NCBI GenBank assembly: GCA_951217055.1
Contig: OX578282.1
Span: 19,027,606 to 19,091,605, forward strand
Direction of reading: 5' to 3'
Source: Gerris lacustris
Taxonomy: Eukaryota; Arthropoda; Insecta; Hemiptera; Gerridae
Length of the DNA stretch: 64,000 bases
Both the position numbers and the translations under genes were made by a program. The notes under the pieces were generated by a model. It saw only the letters and a program-made list of their open reading frames with translations, did no database searches and was not told where the DNA came from. Of this stretch, positions 29,001 through 41,538 are shown in pieces (the first letter of the stretch is position 1; each line of letters starts with the position of its first letter).

Positions 29001-32000
29001 ATATACTATTGTTAATATGATGAAATCTTTTGTTATATGACTGTTTCAATTGTATTTTAGACGACGAGCATAAATTTCTACTAAAATCGTTTGGTTAGAA
29101 TGTAAGATATAGGTAAAAACGTTGTTTTCTCTATTTTAAACTTTTAGGTCCGTTTTAATAGTTTTAACGATCTTTATCACTTCATAGAGATGCTGCTGTT
29201 GGTTTTAATAAAAAATGTATTTGAAAAAAAAAGTTCCTCTCATCAAATAGGTATTGATAGAATATTTTTCTGTCTTAAAATTTGAAACTTACATTTACGC
29301 GAGTTTCGATCAAACTCTCTAATGGATAACGCTGTCCAATGAATTTGTCCTAGGCATTGGTAAAATGAACAAGTCTACCAAATTTTAACTAAATCGGTCA
29401 ACTTTTACTCAAGTTATAGTCGGACAGGTAAACGTTACTGACAGACAGACAGGATGCATATGTTGTTGAATGTAAGAAGCTCGTAAATATCCTCCCTGGC
29501 AGGGTTTTGAAACTGACCTCTTACCCTTTGTTATCAAAGCTATTTTCTCAGGAAATAGATTTTTTTTTTTTGAAAAAGACACATTAAATTGACTAAATTT
29601 TAGAATTTGTTTAACAAAAATTGTTAGAACCGTAATCGAGAAATAATTTGTTAAATGTTTTTTTCAGAGTTTTTGGAGGGTAGCACCCTAAAATTTAAAC
29701 AGCAAGAATTAAAGTAATATAGGAATATTTTTTTCTGCTATTTATTATTTTGTTTAAAGGTACGTGTTAATTTTAAAACCCCTACACATTTCAGTTGAAA
29801 AATACTGAATTCTGATGTTAATTAAAGCTTTGCATCATACCCTTGCAGGTTCACTGTATTGTGAGTCATTAAAAGTACTTTCACTCTAGCAAATAGTTGC
29901 TAATGACTCATCTTGATTAGCTCACATGAGGGTAATACCTGCACATGGGTATGAGACACCAGGATTTACTTCCTCTTAGATACAGTCTTTTCTGGAGGAT
30001 CTAGAATTTTTTAAGATTTGAAGAATTCAATTTTATCTATGTATATAGAAGAAACCGTGATTTCAAAAAATTAGAAAACTATTTTTGTAGAAAAAAATTG
30101 TAAACTAAATTGATTTAAATTGAAGCAAGTTTTCCTGCATTAAAAAAATAAACCAATCGACTGTTGGGATTTAACTGTATAACAAATTATTGAAGTTGAA
30201 GCAAATTTACGCACCTAAATTAAAAAAACTCAAACCTTACTTTAGGATAAGGGTAAATTATTTTAATCATTTAACAATATTTGGAATGTTATCTATCCAT
30301 AAAAAAATCATGCAAGACCATGTTTCCCAACCTTTTTTCATTTGGGAAACACTAAAAAGATTTACCAATTGTTGGGGAACCCCCGAAGGCAAGTTATGAA
30401 AAATTGTTTTATAGCAGGTCAAATTATTACTCCTATGTTTGAATAAAAGTGTAGATCAATATTTATTTAATGATTCTATTCACAGGAAGCATTGACTTTT
30501 ATTTTACAACTTAAGGGGGACAGATAATTTAAAATGAATTGATAACTCTGCTCTTAGACAACGTTATTCCGTTCTTCTTAGAATGTATTTATGAAAATAA
30601 GAATTTTTAATGAAAATGTATTTCTCTTCCTCTCTCCGGATTTTTTGTGGAACTTTTAGGAAATTGTGAAAGATTTATTTTATTTTATTTTTTAAATTAA
30701 ACCATAAAATAGGAAATTCAAAAGAGCTCATTTTTTATAGCTGGGTCCCAATAGTCTAGCTTTCAACTACTCTTTAGAACTGACCACTTCCTGTTTAGTT
30801 AAGATAAGAGAGTTAAATAAAGGAAATATTTTATCACATTGTATTCTAAAAATATTTATAAAATAAAATGACTTACATCAAAAGCATCCAAATGTGTTAA
30901 ATAATGACCTCCTAATCCGTAGTTCACAACCTGTAATGATTCAGCGCTCTCATGAGATAGGTCAGAATATGCAGCAAATCTCCGTTTTAGTTTATAAACT
31001 AGTTCGTTATCTTCATTTGATAACCAAGCAACTTTGCTTACTCTTACGTCATTAAGTACACCTCCTTGTGTTTTTGACCGTTCTAACTGTAACAAGAAAA
31101 CACTGTATAAATGCAATTGTAAAGAAAACGAACAGAGAAAAATTGATCACTTTATATTAACCAAATGAAGTATTAATATTTTAATAAAGGAATTTAACAC
31201 AGCATATAACATTTTAATGCAAACCCTTTAAAAATAGTCTGCCAATTAGTGTGGCACATAGCTTCCTCGCATCTTCTGACGTATTTTATTGCTTATTATA
31301 TTTGCGTGCTTTTAATTATAAAAAATAACCATGTTAGGTTCAAGATTTTAGGGAATGTCCTAACATCAAAATGGCACTAAGAGATTTATAAAATAAAGTA
31401 TTCACCATAGATTTTGAGATATTCTGGATCTCTAGAATTTCTGAATCAGAAATAAGGTCTCTTAATATGACAATCCTTGGTTCCAAATAAGCTTCTTCCT
31501 CTTTTATTGGTCCAATCCTGAAATTATGATTAAATACAATTTATAAAATATAATCATTAAAGGTCATACTCATTTTTAATATGGCTACCTGGAAACATGT
31601 TCCGGGAAAAACTTATACATTATCTGATCCTCCAAAGAGCTTTGAATACAATGTAACATGCCATATAAGCAAAACATTTTTTAACACCCTCATGTAGGCC
31701 ATATTTTATTTTTTGAAAATGCCGTAAAAAAATGAAATTTTTGTAGTAACAGTAACACATTCTTTTACAACTTTTTAAGGCCTTTAAAACTATGTGTCAC
31801 ATGTCACGCAGACTAAAGATTTTATCTATAGCCATCTTACCATAATGGCCACCATATTTAAAATATTAAATGTGAAATTTTAATAATTACATATTCTATT
31901 TTTACTCTTCAAGATCTTTAAAACTTTGTAAAATATGGCTTGCAGAGATGTATTATATTCAAGACATTTAAAACTATGTATAATATGGCACGCAGAGATG

Positions 32001-35000
32001 TATTATTCAAGACCTTTAAAACTATGTATAATATGTCATCCGCCATATTGAAAATTTTGTTCAAATCAATAAATTTTTAGGCCAGTTATCGTTTGGCAAA
32101 CAAATACACAAACTTTTCAATGCCTAAGTCTGTGAAGTAAAGATCTCACTACACTCGTTTATTAACTTAAAGTTAGATATCCCGATCGATATCTAATTCT
32201 CTTTATTTCTACACTCATATCACAATCCTTATTTATATTAATGAAATATATAGACTTCATTTTCATTTTGTACATTTAAATGAAACACACTAATCCTAAA
32301 GATCTCAACACACATATTAAATAATTATAAAATAAAATACTTGCATTAAATAAGGGTTATTGTAGTGAACATATTGACATTTCAACTTGTTAACCATCTC
32401 AACTTTAGGACGTGCCATACCTCTACAAACGAAGTAATAATACTTATCACCATCAACATCACCAGATGGATCTAGCATAAACTAAACAAATAAACAGTTC
32501 AATAAATCATAAATATATTAAACTTTCCCTAAATTACTTTTAATTTATACATTTATTTATTTATACAGGGTCGTCCAAAAGTCTCCCCCCCCCCCTCTTA
32601 ACTTTTGAACGGTTTGAGATAAATTAATGAAACTTGGGGGATCTCTACCATGCAAAGGGAAGTTTGTTTTCATGCAATCACCCACTAGGGGCAACCACCC
32701 ACTTTGCCCCCAGGCCACCCAACTTCAAAATTTCAAATTGGAGCGTATATTTTTGATAGCATATTTGGATTCTACGGAGAAAAATAATAAACTTTTACTT
32801 GAAACTATTTTTTCTATCTCCAATATTTTGCCCCCTACAGGGGGGCAAAGATAGCAAAATAACCCTGCCGAAATAGTAAAAATATAACACTTAGATCGTT
32901 ATAAAATCTAAACGGTTTGAAATAAAGTCATGGAACTTGGGGGATCTGTATCATGTAAAGGTAAGGGTTTAATCATCCACTTGCGTACTAGGTGCAACCA
33001 CAGGCACTGAAATATACGATTTTTATACCTTTGCCCCCCTATAGGGGGCAAAATATTAGAGGTAGAAAAAAAAGTATGAAGTAAAATATTTTTATTTTTA
33101 GCGTAGAATCTAAATCTGCTATCAAAAATATACATTCTAGGACAAAATTTTGAAGTTAGGTGGTCTGGGGACAAAATGGGAGGTTGCCCCTACAGCGCGG
33201 CTGCATGAAAACAAACTTCCCTTTACATGGTACGGATCCCTTAAGTTTCATTAATTTATCTCTAACCGTTTAGATTTTACAACGTATTATCGGTAGGGTA
33301 ATTTTGCTATCTTTGCCCACCTAGGGGGCAAAATATTGGGAATAGAAAAAAAAAAAAAAATCAAGTAAAAGTTTATTATTTTTCACTGTAGAATCCAAAT
33401 ATGCTATCAAAAATATACACTCCAATTTAAATTTTTGAAGTTGGGTGGCCTGGGGGCAAAGTGGGTGGTTGCCCCTAGTGGGTGATTGCATGAAAACAAA
33501 CTTCCCTTTGCATGATAGAGATCCCCCAAGTTTCATTAATTTATCTATAACCGTTCAAAAGTTAAGAGGGGGGGGGGGGGGGGGGAGACTTTTGGACCAC
33601 CCTGTATATTTATAGACGGTTTTAAACTTTAGGCTTAAAAGATATACTAAAGTATACAATAAAAATAAATACACGTGTATTTATTTTTTCATAAAATTTT
33701 TACTAATTAGCTGAAAATAAACAATTACTGTTATATTAAGTTAGAAGTGGGAACACATTACAGGTGCATTTATTACCTCTCCGGTCCTTTGAGAACGTGG
33801 TGTATTATTGATTTCATCTGTAAGGTATTTTTGATTTAAGTTCGCTCTTTCATGATTTGGCTCAAGTGTTAATACAGCATTTGTTAATTCCAATGCTTCT
33901 TTAAGATTTCCTATAATATAAACCAAATTATAATGACTTAAGCGAGTACTTGTAGTAAATCAAATATAAATATGTTAAAGAGCATGCCTTCACTTAAATA
34001 CTCATAACTAATTCTCCCAATTTATGAATAGGTAAGTCGAGGGTTCAAATTTGGTATCGTTATTCAGTCTGAGGTATTTGGAAAATCTAAGAATAAATAA
34101 TTTTGTACCTTCGACTCACTCCTAAGAAGGAAGAGAGAAAAGGTTGACGTAACAGTTAGGAAGCTTGTATGTATGCATCGAGAAATTATTAAAAATGTCT
34201 GAAATTCACAGCAGGAACTCTAGATATAAAGAAAAATTAGTGCTGCTAATTTGGCTTACAGAATTATACAGACTCCCCGTCAAATTAATCTATAAGTTTG
34301 TATAATTACCTTGCCTAAAACAATAAAAACTGTACCTGCTGACAAATTGGCGAGCAAAGTAACACAAATGCTTAAAGATCTGAATATTTATCTGATAATT
34401 AAAAAGTTAGCATTTTACCTCTTTCATATATTTATTTTTTTTACTGTTAATATTATTACTATTGCTGTTGCTAAATTACTATAAGTGTTGTTCATTTATA
34501 TTCATTTAAAATAAAAAAAATTAATTATGATAGTACTAATTACATTATTATACTATTTATAACTGACATGTTATATCCAATGGAAATTGACAATGTATCA
34601 AAGAATATATTTATTTAACAAAGTAAAGCCTCAAGCTAGGAAGTTGAAACTTTGTATTTTGGATGTATGCACCCACTAGAAAGACAATTTTCCAAATTTG
34701 CATGTACTCTTATAAAGAAAAACACTCACTGCTGGAAAGAAATAAATAATTTGAGCTGAATAAAGATGTATATGTACACTCACACACTAAAAATTATTTG
34801 TAAACCATGCTTATTTTGGTTCTCTGATAATCCAGAATTAAAGAATATGAAAGAACAGAATGTATGAGTCAGATATTCATACTTAAAAACTAAAATTTGT
34901 TTCCAAGTGAAGTTAATATCAATAGCATCACTATTTCATTTCCTGATTCATTCAAAGCCCCGATGATTGTGGTAAATAAAAAGCTTGAAATCAAAATGTA

Positions 35001-38000
35001 ATTCATGAAATGGGGTTTGGTTTTGTGTTACTAAGTCCTTTAAAATAAATAAAAAAAAATAAAAAAATGAAATGGAGAAGAAAATACTAAGAACGACTAG
35101 TAAAGAACATCACATATAGAACTAAAAGTTTAAAGAGCTGTAAATTCTAAGCAAAATAGTGATTTTCATGCAGTTCAGATAACTGTTCTAGCATAGTAAG
35201 ATTGAAAAATGAAAATAAATTCTTGATGTGGAAACAGTAAACCTGTTCACCTCTAATACATACCTACAGTTTATTTATTTTATTTTTAGATAACCCATAC
35301 TTCCAGATAAAAATGTTTTGTAGTGTATTTCATGAATGGCAGAAAAATATAATAGAAAATACATTTACTTTTGATGATTGTGTCACCATATTCAATTTTA
35401 TACTACATTGATTAAAATTAAATTTTCAATTATTCTAAGTTAAAAATTGTTTCAAAAATTTAGCAATATAGTTACCAATCATAAATTCAGTATAAGCAGC
35501 ATGCTCTGTTGTGTTCAATTTAAAGACGCTATCACAAAGATCTTCATTACTAGGATTATTACAAAATTTCAAAGCCTTTCCCATCCAAACTTTTGCAATT
35601 TCATAATTGCCTTTCTTGTAAGCTGCTTCAGCAACAGTGATTATGTCAAGCACTGCAAGGAGAAAAAATCAAATAAAGGAGCAAAATTGATCAGTTCAAT
35701 GAAAAAAAACAAAAACTAATATACATACATACATACATATTTATATATTTAGAATCGGGTGGTTTAAAGCAGTGTCTTTTATCAAATCAAAATTTATTAA
35801 ATAATTTGGTAGGTATCACTTTAGAGCTTGAATTGTTCACTTTTACTCTACTTATCATTAGAAATTCAAAAGGGGCACACCAACAGCTCAAATAATATGA
35901 ATTAATTAGATTCTTCAATTAAAAATATATTGTAATTCAATTTTAGTATCAATCCTATTAAAGTTTCTTGATTTATAATGTAGTAGTAGTAGTAGTTTAG
36001 TACTTCGTACTAGAACGGGTAGGACGAACCACTTGTTCGAACCTTGCAATTAGGCCATCACTTTGGCCCTTTTTACGCCCCGTGGTGAAGAGTTCCAGCT
36101 ACTTCACCCATCATACATTTGTACATTGTACCGCCGAAGCGAGTATGGTGTGATCATTAGTAAGCTATAAAAGCGTGGGGGAAGAGTCCCTATAAAGGGT
36201 GTCCCTCGCCCTGCTCCGTCCTCGAACCATAGATACAAATGACATCATCATGACACGGATCGGACCCACATCAGAGAGTGGGGAAGAGTCCCCATAAAGG
36301 GTGTCCCTCGCCCTGCACCGTCCGCGATTCATTGATGCAATTCAGAGTATCATGGCACGGGATCGAACCCATGACCTCGAGTTGCCTCGACTTAGTGATA
36401 GCTGAGCGAGTGCCTTCAGACGCTCGGCTACCCTGGCTCCCTCGATTTATAATGTAAAGAATGTTCCTAATTTATAGAATGTTATAAATCAACCCAGTTT
36501 TTTTAAGATGGCGTTAATTTAAAAGTTGTCTTAAACAATTCTCATGATATTACTTATTAAGATTTTTTTGGAAGGATATTTCTTTCATTACAAAATTTGC
36601 TCTCTATGAAAAATTCCTAAAAACCCCTTTTTGACAAAGTATAATTGTGATTTTTTTTAAAAAATGTTTTCTTTGATTTCACGAAAAATAAAATTTGTAA
36701 GGTACAAAGATAAATTATTACAAAATATATATTTGTGCTCAGGGCGTCCTTTTCTTTATCACCCAATATGACACATTCCCATTGAAAAAAAATGTAAAGC
36801 ACTTGTTTTGATTGGATGAATTTTTGGGATGTTCTTATGTTTTTTATTTGCTTGGGTTATTTCACATGACACAAGTTTTTTCTTGGGTACTTTTGGATAT
36901 CAGATGCGTCAACTAAAGACAGACAAACGCAGGAAATTATAATATGGGTCGTCGTTTTGCCTTTGGACCCTAAAAACGATTTGCAATGTTACTCACCACT
37001 AAGTCCAAGAGAAGAGTGATTATAAATCTTGCCTTCGACTAACTGATCAATATCTAAATTGTAAGTTGATTGAAGTCTCAATATAGCATTTGCAGCACCT
37101 TCTATATCGTCTTGGGAAGGCAATCCACCCTGTTCCTCGATTTCATCAAAAAGATTTTGAATACCTTAAATAAATATAACAAGTTAATTGTTTCTACCAA
37201 AATTTTGTAGAACTCACTCTGAGTAAATAATACTTAACGAGAGCAAACTTTATGGGTTTTTCCAGTTTTTGTGATCATCAGTTTAATTGTTCTGTATTGA
37301 ACAATAGCTATTGTAATTTTGTTGATTTATGAGTAATAAATAACAATCTGTAGAGCAACAGCCCTTGAAGGGCTTATACAACTATATATTTAATGGATGA
37401 CATAGGGCTAGCGTGTCGCTGTATAAACTTCCAGCGGTGACACAAGCAACATGGAGATAATTATTCTAATGACATCTCCACGCTCTTTTTTGCGTCTAGA
37501 GTTTTTTCTTCTTCCTTCTGTTTTGACTTTTTGTTTGATGTATTATTTATTTCCTGAGTTCGTAGTTTTTCCTATAAGACTTATTAGTAGATAGAAGCCT
37601 TTAATTTCTACAAACCTTATAATTAGAATAAGATGAAATTACTAAATTAGCAAAAGATGAAATTATAGATTAGAATAAAATTAGTGAGGTACGGTTTTTT
37701 TTTATTAAAACAACATAAAATACAAAAATAAAAATATAACAACATGAAATAAAAAAAAGAGAAACTAAATAAAATTAAAAAATAGAACAAACTTACGTTC
37801 AATAATTTAATAATCTTAAGGAATTTTGAAGTTAACGGTACAAATCGGTTATATTGGAATTGCCTGTGCCGAATTTGGGAATCAAACACGGACCTATCAT
37901 GTATCAAGTGCAGATGATAGCAATGTGGTACTGGAGATCCCACTTGTTGTTGAGTTAAACTAATCAATTATGCTACACTAATGATTGCCATAAGTGATTG

Positions 38001-40850
38001 AAACTGGTCTGCAGTGAGTATTTGCAATTTTAATTTTGTTATATGGACTAAATCTTCCATTATAATATTCAATTAATGATTAATCCATAATAAATATTTA
38101 AGTGACCTGAAATACTTATACATTTTCTAATATAAGTTAAAAAATTATATAAAAAACAATCCTTAATAAACTTACCAAAAACAGGTGCTAGGGATTCCAT
38201 CAGAGCTGGTAAGTATTCATTAATAGACCGAAAATAAACAAACGAATTCAGTGGATTTTGTAAAAATTTTATAACATCAGTAACAGTATCTCGTCTTTCT
38301 TTAATTTTTCCAATTATTCTATAATGTAAAAAAAAAAAATCCCACCACATATGACAAGTAAATAAGAAAAGGTAGGATATACTGAACTATATGTGATAAA
38401 CAAAGAAAAAGATATGGTATGCATGGGAGGAGAAATTTAATGTTTTCTTTACTTTTCATGGCTTTTTTGGGGTTTATGTTCACAATTTACCCAATAAATT
38501 GTTTTTAAAAACAAAGTTTGGCTTAAAAAAAAGCCTTGCCAACTTGTCCAATTTTAATGGAATTCGGATACAACGTCAACAACCTTTTGTGCACATTGAT
38601 TTCTCTTATACCTCACACATTTATCTCTTTATACTTTAATGTATACTTATATGATCATTTTTCCAATGACAGTAAGAGGGGAAGCTAAGTGCCACTACTA
38701 AAGGCCAGACCCCACATGTCCGCAGTTTACGACGGCTGTGTGTTGGACAATATACGATGAGGAATACACCTGAGGAGATGTAAATGTCAGACATTGTTCA
38801 CACCATGCACGCACCAACACTTCGATTAGTTTAGTTTACTTATTGATGGGCAAGGTACTATGTTGTCCTTAATTTAAATTACATGTCATCTACTACAGTG
38901 GTTCTTAACCTTTTGGTAACCACGGCCCCCTTAAAATCTCCAATTATAATATATATAGTACCTAAATACCTTTCGAGACCCCCTGGGGGGCCGCGGCCCC
39001 CCGGTTAAGAACCACTGATCTACTACATCTTAACCTTTCTTCAAATTATAATTATTCTTTCATTTAAATTTCTGAAACTTTATATTATTCTCACTTCATT
39101 TAAATTTTTTAACACTTTATATTCATTTTGTTAATTTTTTTTTTCTACTCTTCGTGAAATGGAGGTTGTTGTTGAAAGAAAATTGTTGATTTCTTCACCA
39201 ATTAAAATTTTCTTCCTCTAATGCAAGTGCTATATCCCTAATTCACTATTTGTTACACTTTTTAATATTTTTTGTATATGAAACAGCTGCGGGAGAATAA
39301 AAAATATACTATGTTGAGATAGAAAGCACAGCTATCATACGGTGCAGTCATGTGTGGCATCCCTTCACCGTTAATGTATGACAGCCGACACAGGGACGCC
39401 ATATGTGGCACATATACGATATGTGTGGCCTGGCCTTAATTGGCAGCACCCTCTATTTTCACGAGACCACCAACTATATATGATTAAAAATTGATAAAAA
39501 TCATCATAACTATAAATTTAACAAAAAAGTATTTAATTACTCTTTAATTCCACTAATGTTTTCCTGTAGCTCATCAATTAAGTTATCCAAATGAGAAATC
39601 ATTTTTCCTTCAATATCATAAACCTCTTCGAGTTGAGTGACAGATGCAAAAAAATCTTTTTCTGAATATACTTGTACAAATACCGCAAGCATAAATATTA
39701 TTCCTATAAAAGAGAAAAAAAATATACTTCTATCTTAATCTAATATTTAAAGATAAAAAATATTAACCTGCATTCCAGTTGTCCATCATAATAATGATCA
39801 TATTTAACGACAGTTGTTAAATACACATAATAAGCTTCCATAAGTTTTTTATCTGGACCAGAAAAGGGGAACCAAAACTACTGAACTGATTTAATGGAAT
39901 TTAGTAGAAATAATTCAGTAGGGTAATTTCTTGAGATGAAATCAGTAAATAAATTTTAGCTCTAACTTTAGGTGTTTTGTCCTCAAAAAGTGTTAGCCTA
40001 TTTGAACTTTTAAATATTCTATATTATTCAGGAGTAACCCAAGGAAATGAACTTTTAACTTTTTCCTGTAGACCCTACTATCAATAAGAAGTACTCAGAT
40101 ATTTTTCAAGTAAAAAAATATTTTGGCATGTAATTGGCCAGTAAAGTATGCAAATAATTTTTTTTTAACCTGAAAAATAACTGAGTATTGCTTATTTATT
40201 CAAACATTGTCCATTCCACGTGGGCCACCCTGAATTTGATAAATACAAAAATAAATACCAATACAAAGCAGTATATAAAAAAAATCATAGCATTTCTTAA
40301 AATATTGACACCTGTGTATCAATAAATTTAAGTTAATGACACCTGTAGTTCACCCTTTAACGCTTAGTATTTCATATAGGTAGGACTAAAAAACGCGCAC
40401 AGTAAAAATTTAAAAAAATTAATAAAATAAAATAAAATAATTAATTAAATAAAATTAATTAGGAGGGTGGTCCCCTTGAGGACCTAGTGTTTAGAACATG
40501 GTGAATTTTTTATACCAGGCATCATAGGTTAATTACAAATGAAACCAAATAAATCCAGCTTCTTTGAGGCAACAGAGCAATCCGGGATGGAATGACAAAA
40601 TTTGTTTTGAGTGTCTGTATGATTTGAAACCAACTAATTTTTCTTCAATTTTTTTAATAGCATTAAAGAAAAAAAGGAAGTTACAACTGCAGCGTTAAAT
40701 TAAAAGCAATTTAAGTAAATTTTACAGAGCGGGACAAAATATTTAATTTTTATAAAAAAATAAATAAAAAAACTGTTTCATAACATTAAAAAAACGCAAA
40801 ATATTAAAAATAATTAGAAACTTAAAAACAAAAATCTTACCTTCTCTCAT
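23046..40850 (-). CDS. P4HA: Prolyl 4-hydroxylase alpha subunit, 12 coding exons
   Basis: ER-lumenal Fe(II)/2-oxoglutarate dioxygenase that hydroxylates proline in collagen-type repeats; in animals it works with protein disulfide isomerase. Coding exons (minus): 40850-40841, 39703-39541, 38318-38176, 37164-36997, 35652-35476, 33910-33777, 32481-32345, 31517-31406, 31086-30877, 27157-27095, 25749-25584, 23140-23046; 525 residues. The start exon is only 10 nt (MRE and part of Gly) and completes a signal peptide MREGIIFMLAVFVQVYS. Then come an N-terminal helical dimerisation region (about 18-140), a TPR-like peptide-binding domain (about 140-245), and the double-stranded beta-helix catalytic domain. 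Iron ligands H413, D415 (HLD) and H483 (HAACPV) and the 2-oxoglutarate lysine K493 are present at nearly the human positions. The exon at 33910 may end at 33762 instead (five more residues). Intron 7 uses a GC donor. Confidence 0.94.
23633..24851. mobile_element. hAT-type non-autonomous DNA transposon
   Basis: Terminal inverted repeats CAGTGGCGCACC and GGTGCGCCACTG are flanked by a perfect 8-bp duplication, CCCCCACC (23625-23632 and 24852-24859). Both features are typical of the hAT superfamily. The left third holds three tandem sub-repeats of about 150 bp, each starting GTGCCCCCCC and holding AAATTTAAGTATGCAA. No transposase is present. The element sits in the P4HA intron 23141-25583. Confidence 0.88.
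26040..26960 (+). repeat. Dispersed repeat family R, copy 2, split by a SINE
   Basis: Plus-orientation copy of family R (TGCCTGTTTCAATTGTGTTTTAG near the start; CAACTTTTACTCAAGTTATCG and GACAGACAGGATG near the end). It is interrupted at 26361-26761 by a tRNA-derived SINE with a target-site duplication. It lies in the P4HA intron 25750-27094. Confidence 0.7.
26361..26761 (-). mobile_element. tRNA-derived SINE (SINE-A), with target-site duplication
   Basis: On the minus strand the 5' end has a tRNA-like head. It contains TGGCTCGAAGGCTAGAGCG (A-box region), GGGTTCGATTCCC (B box) and a D-arm-like TTGCCTTGCGATAAGGC. A unique GC-rich body follows, then an A-rich and (AAT)n tail. TATGCGAGG is duplicated at 26352-26360 and 26762-26770. 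It is much richer in G+C than its surroundings. Confidence 0.88.
27421..28338. mobile_element. 918-bp TA-flanked transposon with GTGGTCAC repeats
   Basis: Perfect terminal repeats CAGTAAAACCTG and CAGGTTTTACTG are bordered by TA on both sides, as in Tc1/mariner/pogo elements. The subterminal regions at both ends carry many copies of TGGTCAC / AGGTGGTCAA, like clustered transposase-binding sites. No transposase frame. It is in the P4HA intron 27158-30876. Confidence 0.82.
28882..28997. repeat. Imperfect palindrome of about 116 bp
   Basis: Left arm ACTGTGAAGTG...TTTCTTTACC...TTTACTGTC pairs with right arm GACAGTAAATG...GGTAAAGAAAAAACTCACTT around a loop TCGCTTCGCTC. It is probably a foldback MITE. 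Confidence 0.65.
29045..29480 (+). repeat. Dispersed repeat family R, copy 3
   Basis: Uninterrupted copy in the next P4HA intron (27158-30876). It shows the sequence that copy 2 had before the SINE landed: TTACGCGAGTTTCGATC here against TTATGCGAGG / GTTGCG there. It ends with CTGACAGACAGACAGGATGC. Confidence 0.7.
31905..32045. repeat. Minisatellite, about three units of 50-55 bp
   Basis: Units contain TTCAAGAcnTTTAAAACTAT, TATAATATG and CGCAGAGATGTATTAT. It lies in the GC-AG intron of P4HA. Confidence 0.65.
32343..32344 (-). promoter_or_regulatory. GC donor of a GC-AG intron in P4HA
   Basis: Frame forces the exon to end at 32345 (TTAAT), so the intron begins GCAAGT, the classic GC-donor consensus. 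It ends with TTTCAG before 31517, and AT+G restores a Met before IGPIKEEE. The neighbouring GT (GTATTT, 4 nt downstream) would break frame. Confidence 0.75.
32566..33604. mobile_element. 1.04-kb foldback transposon with TA duplication
   Basis: Ends CAGGGTCGTCCAAAAGTCTC and AGACTTTTGGACCACCCTG are flanked by TA. Arms of about 310 bp are near-identical inverted copies (shared AAACTTGGGGGATCTCTACC and TTTTCATGCAATCACCCACT). The 400-bp centre carries a second, more diverged inverted pair of the same unit. In all there are four copies of one module in alternating orientation. It sits in the P4HA intron 32482-33776. Confidence 0.85.
33911..35475. other. P4HA intron with no recognisable element
   Basis: About 1.6 kb of AT-rich intron. 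I found no inverted repeat, tRNA-like box or conserved frame in it. Confidence 0.4.
35983..36443 (-). mobile_element. tRNA-derived SINE (SINE-B), full length, with target-site duplication
   Basis: The minus strand starts GGAGCCAGGGTAGCCGAGCG (A box, Leu/Ser-tRNA-like) and has GGGTTCGATCCCGTG (B box). Its 3' end is a trinucleotide tail, (GTA)n as read on plus. A 45-bp body module, GTGGGGAAGAGTCCC...CCTCGCCCTGC, is present twice in tandem. GATTTATAATGTA is duplicated at 35970-35982 and 36444-36456. It is inside the P4HA intron 35653-36996. Confidence 0.88.
38700..39438. mobile_element. DNA element with AAGGCCAG ends, host of a nested MITE
   Basis: Left end AAGGCCAGACCCCACATGT and right end ATATGTGTGGCCTGGCCTT form imperfect terminal repeats of about 19 bp. 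Subterminal GACGGCTGTGTG and ACAGCCGACACAGG also pair. No clear target duplication. Interrupted by the hAT MITE at 38896-39017. Confidence 0.65.
38896..39017. mobile_element. 122-bp hAT MITE nested in the 38.7-kb element
   Basis: Ends CAGTGGTTCTTAACC and GGTTAAGAACCACTG are perfect inverted repeats. A perfect 8-bp duplication ATCTACTA lies at 38888-38895 and 39018-39025. The terminal sequence is the widespread hAT consensus. Confidence 0.92.
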
Positions 40851-41188
40851 GATTTTCAAATTTAATTAATAAAAATTGAGGAGTACTTGTCAATGATGGT
40901 CTATGAGTAACCTACAAATCATATTATAACCTGTCACACATAGTAGACTTTAATTCGATAAAAGTTATGTGGCAAAACCCAATGTAATAGCAATTTAATT
41001 GCACGTAAACTAAGTCCTTGACAAATTGTACTTATCAACTAATAAAAATGGAGCATATCACTTTACTGTAGCAATCAATAAGTATAATGCTTAGGTAACC
41101 TAGAAAGACAAAAAAATAATTACTATCAATATTATAATGTAATAATGGATATTATATAAATTACTTTGTACTTGGTGCGGTATCTTTT

Positions 41189-41538
41189 AAAATGTTACAA
41201 TATTTTTTGAAAATACATTTTAAGACAGTTATTTTAATTTTTTTTAAAGAATAATCATACTAACTTTAATTACCTAATGTTTAGTTTTATATTTATATAT
41301 TAAAATTAATACAAAAGTAATGCATATTAAGTACAATTCAAAGTAATGAATTTTAGTCAAAGTAAAATGTTACAATATTTTTTGAAAATACATTTTAAGA
41401 CAGTTATTTTAATTTTTTTTAAAGAATAATCATACTAACTTTAATTAACTAATGTTTAGTTTTATATTTATATATTAAAATTAATACAAAAGTAATGCAT
41501 ATTAAGTACAATTCAAAGTAATGAATTTTAGTCAAAGT
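41189..41538. repeat. Recent 175-bp tandem duplication upstream of P4HA
   Basis: 41189-41363 is repeated immediately at 41364-41538 with one difference that I could see (TAATTACCTAATG against TAATTAACTAATG). It starts about 340 bp upstream of the P4HA start codon, in its presumed promoter or 5' UTR region. Confidence 0.9.
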
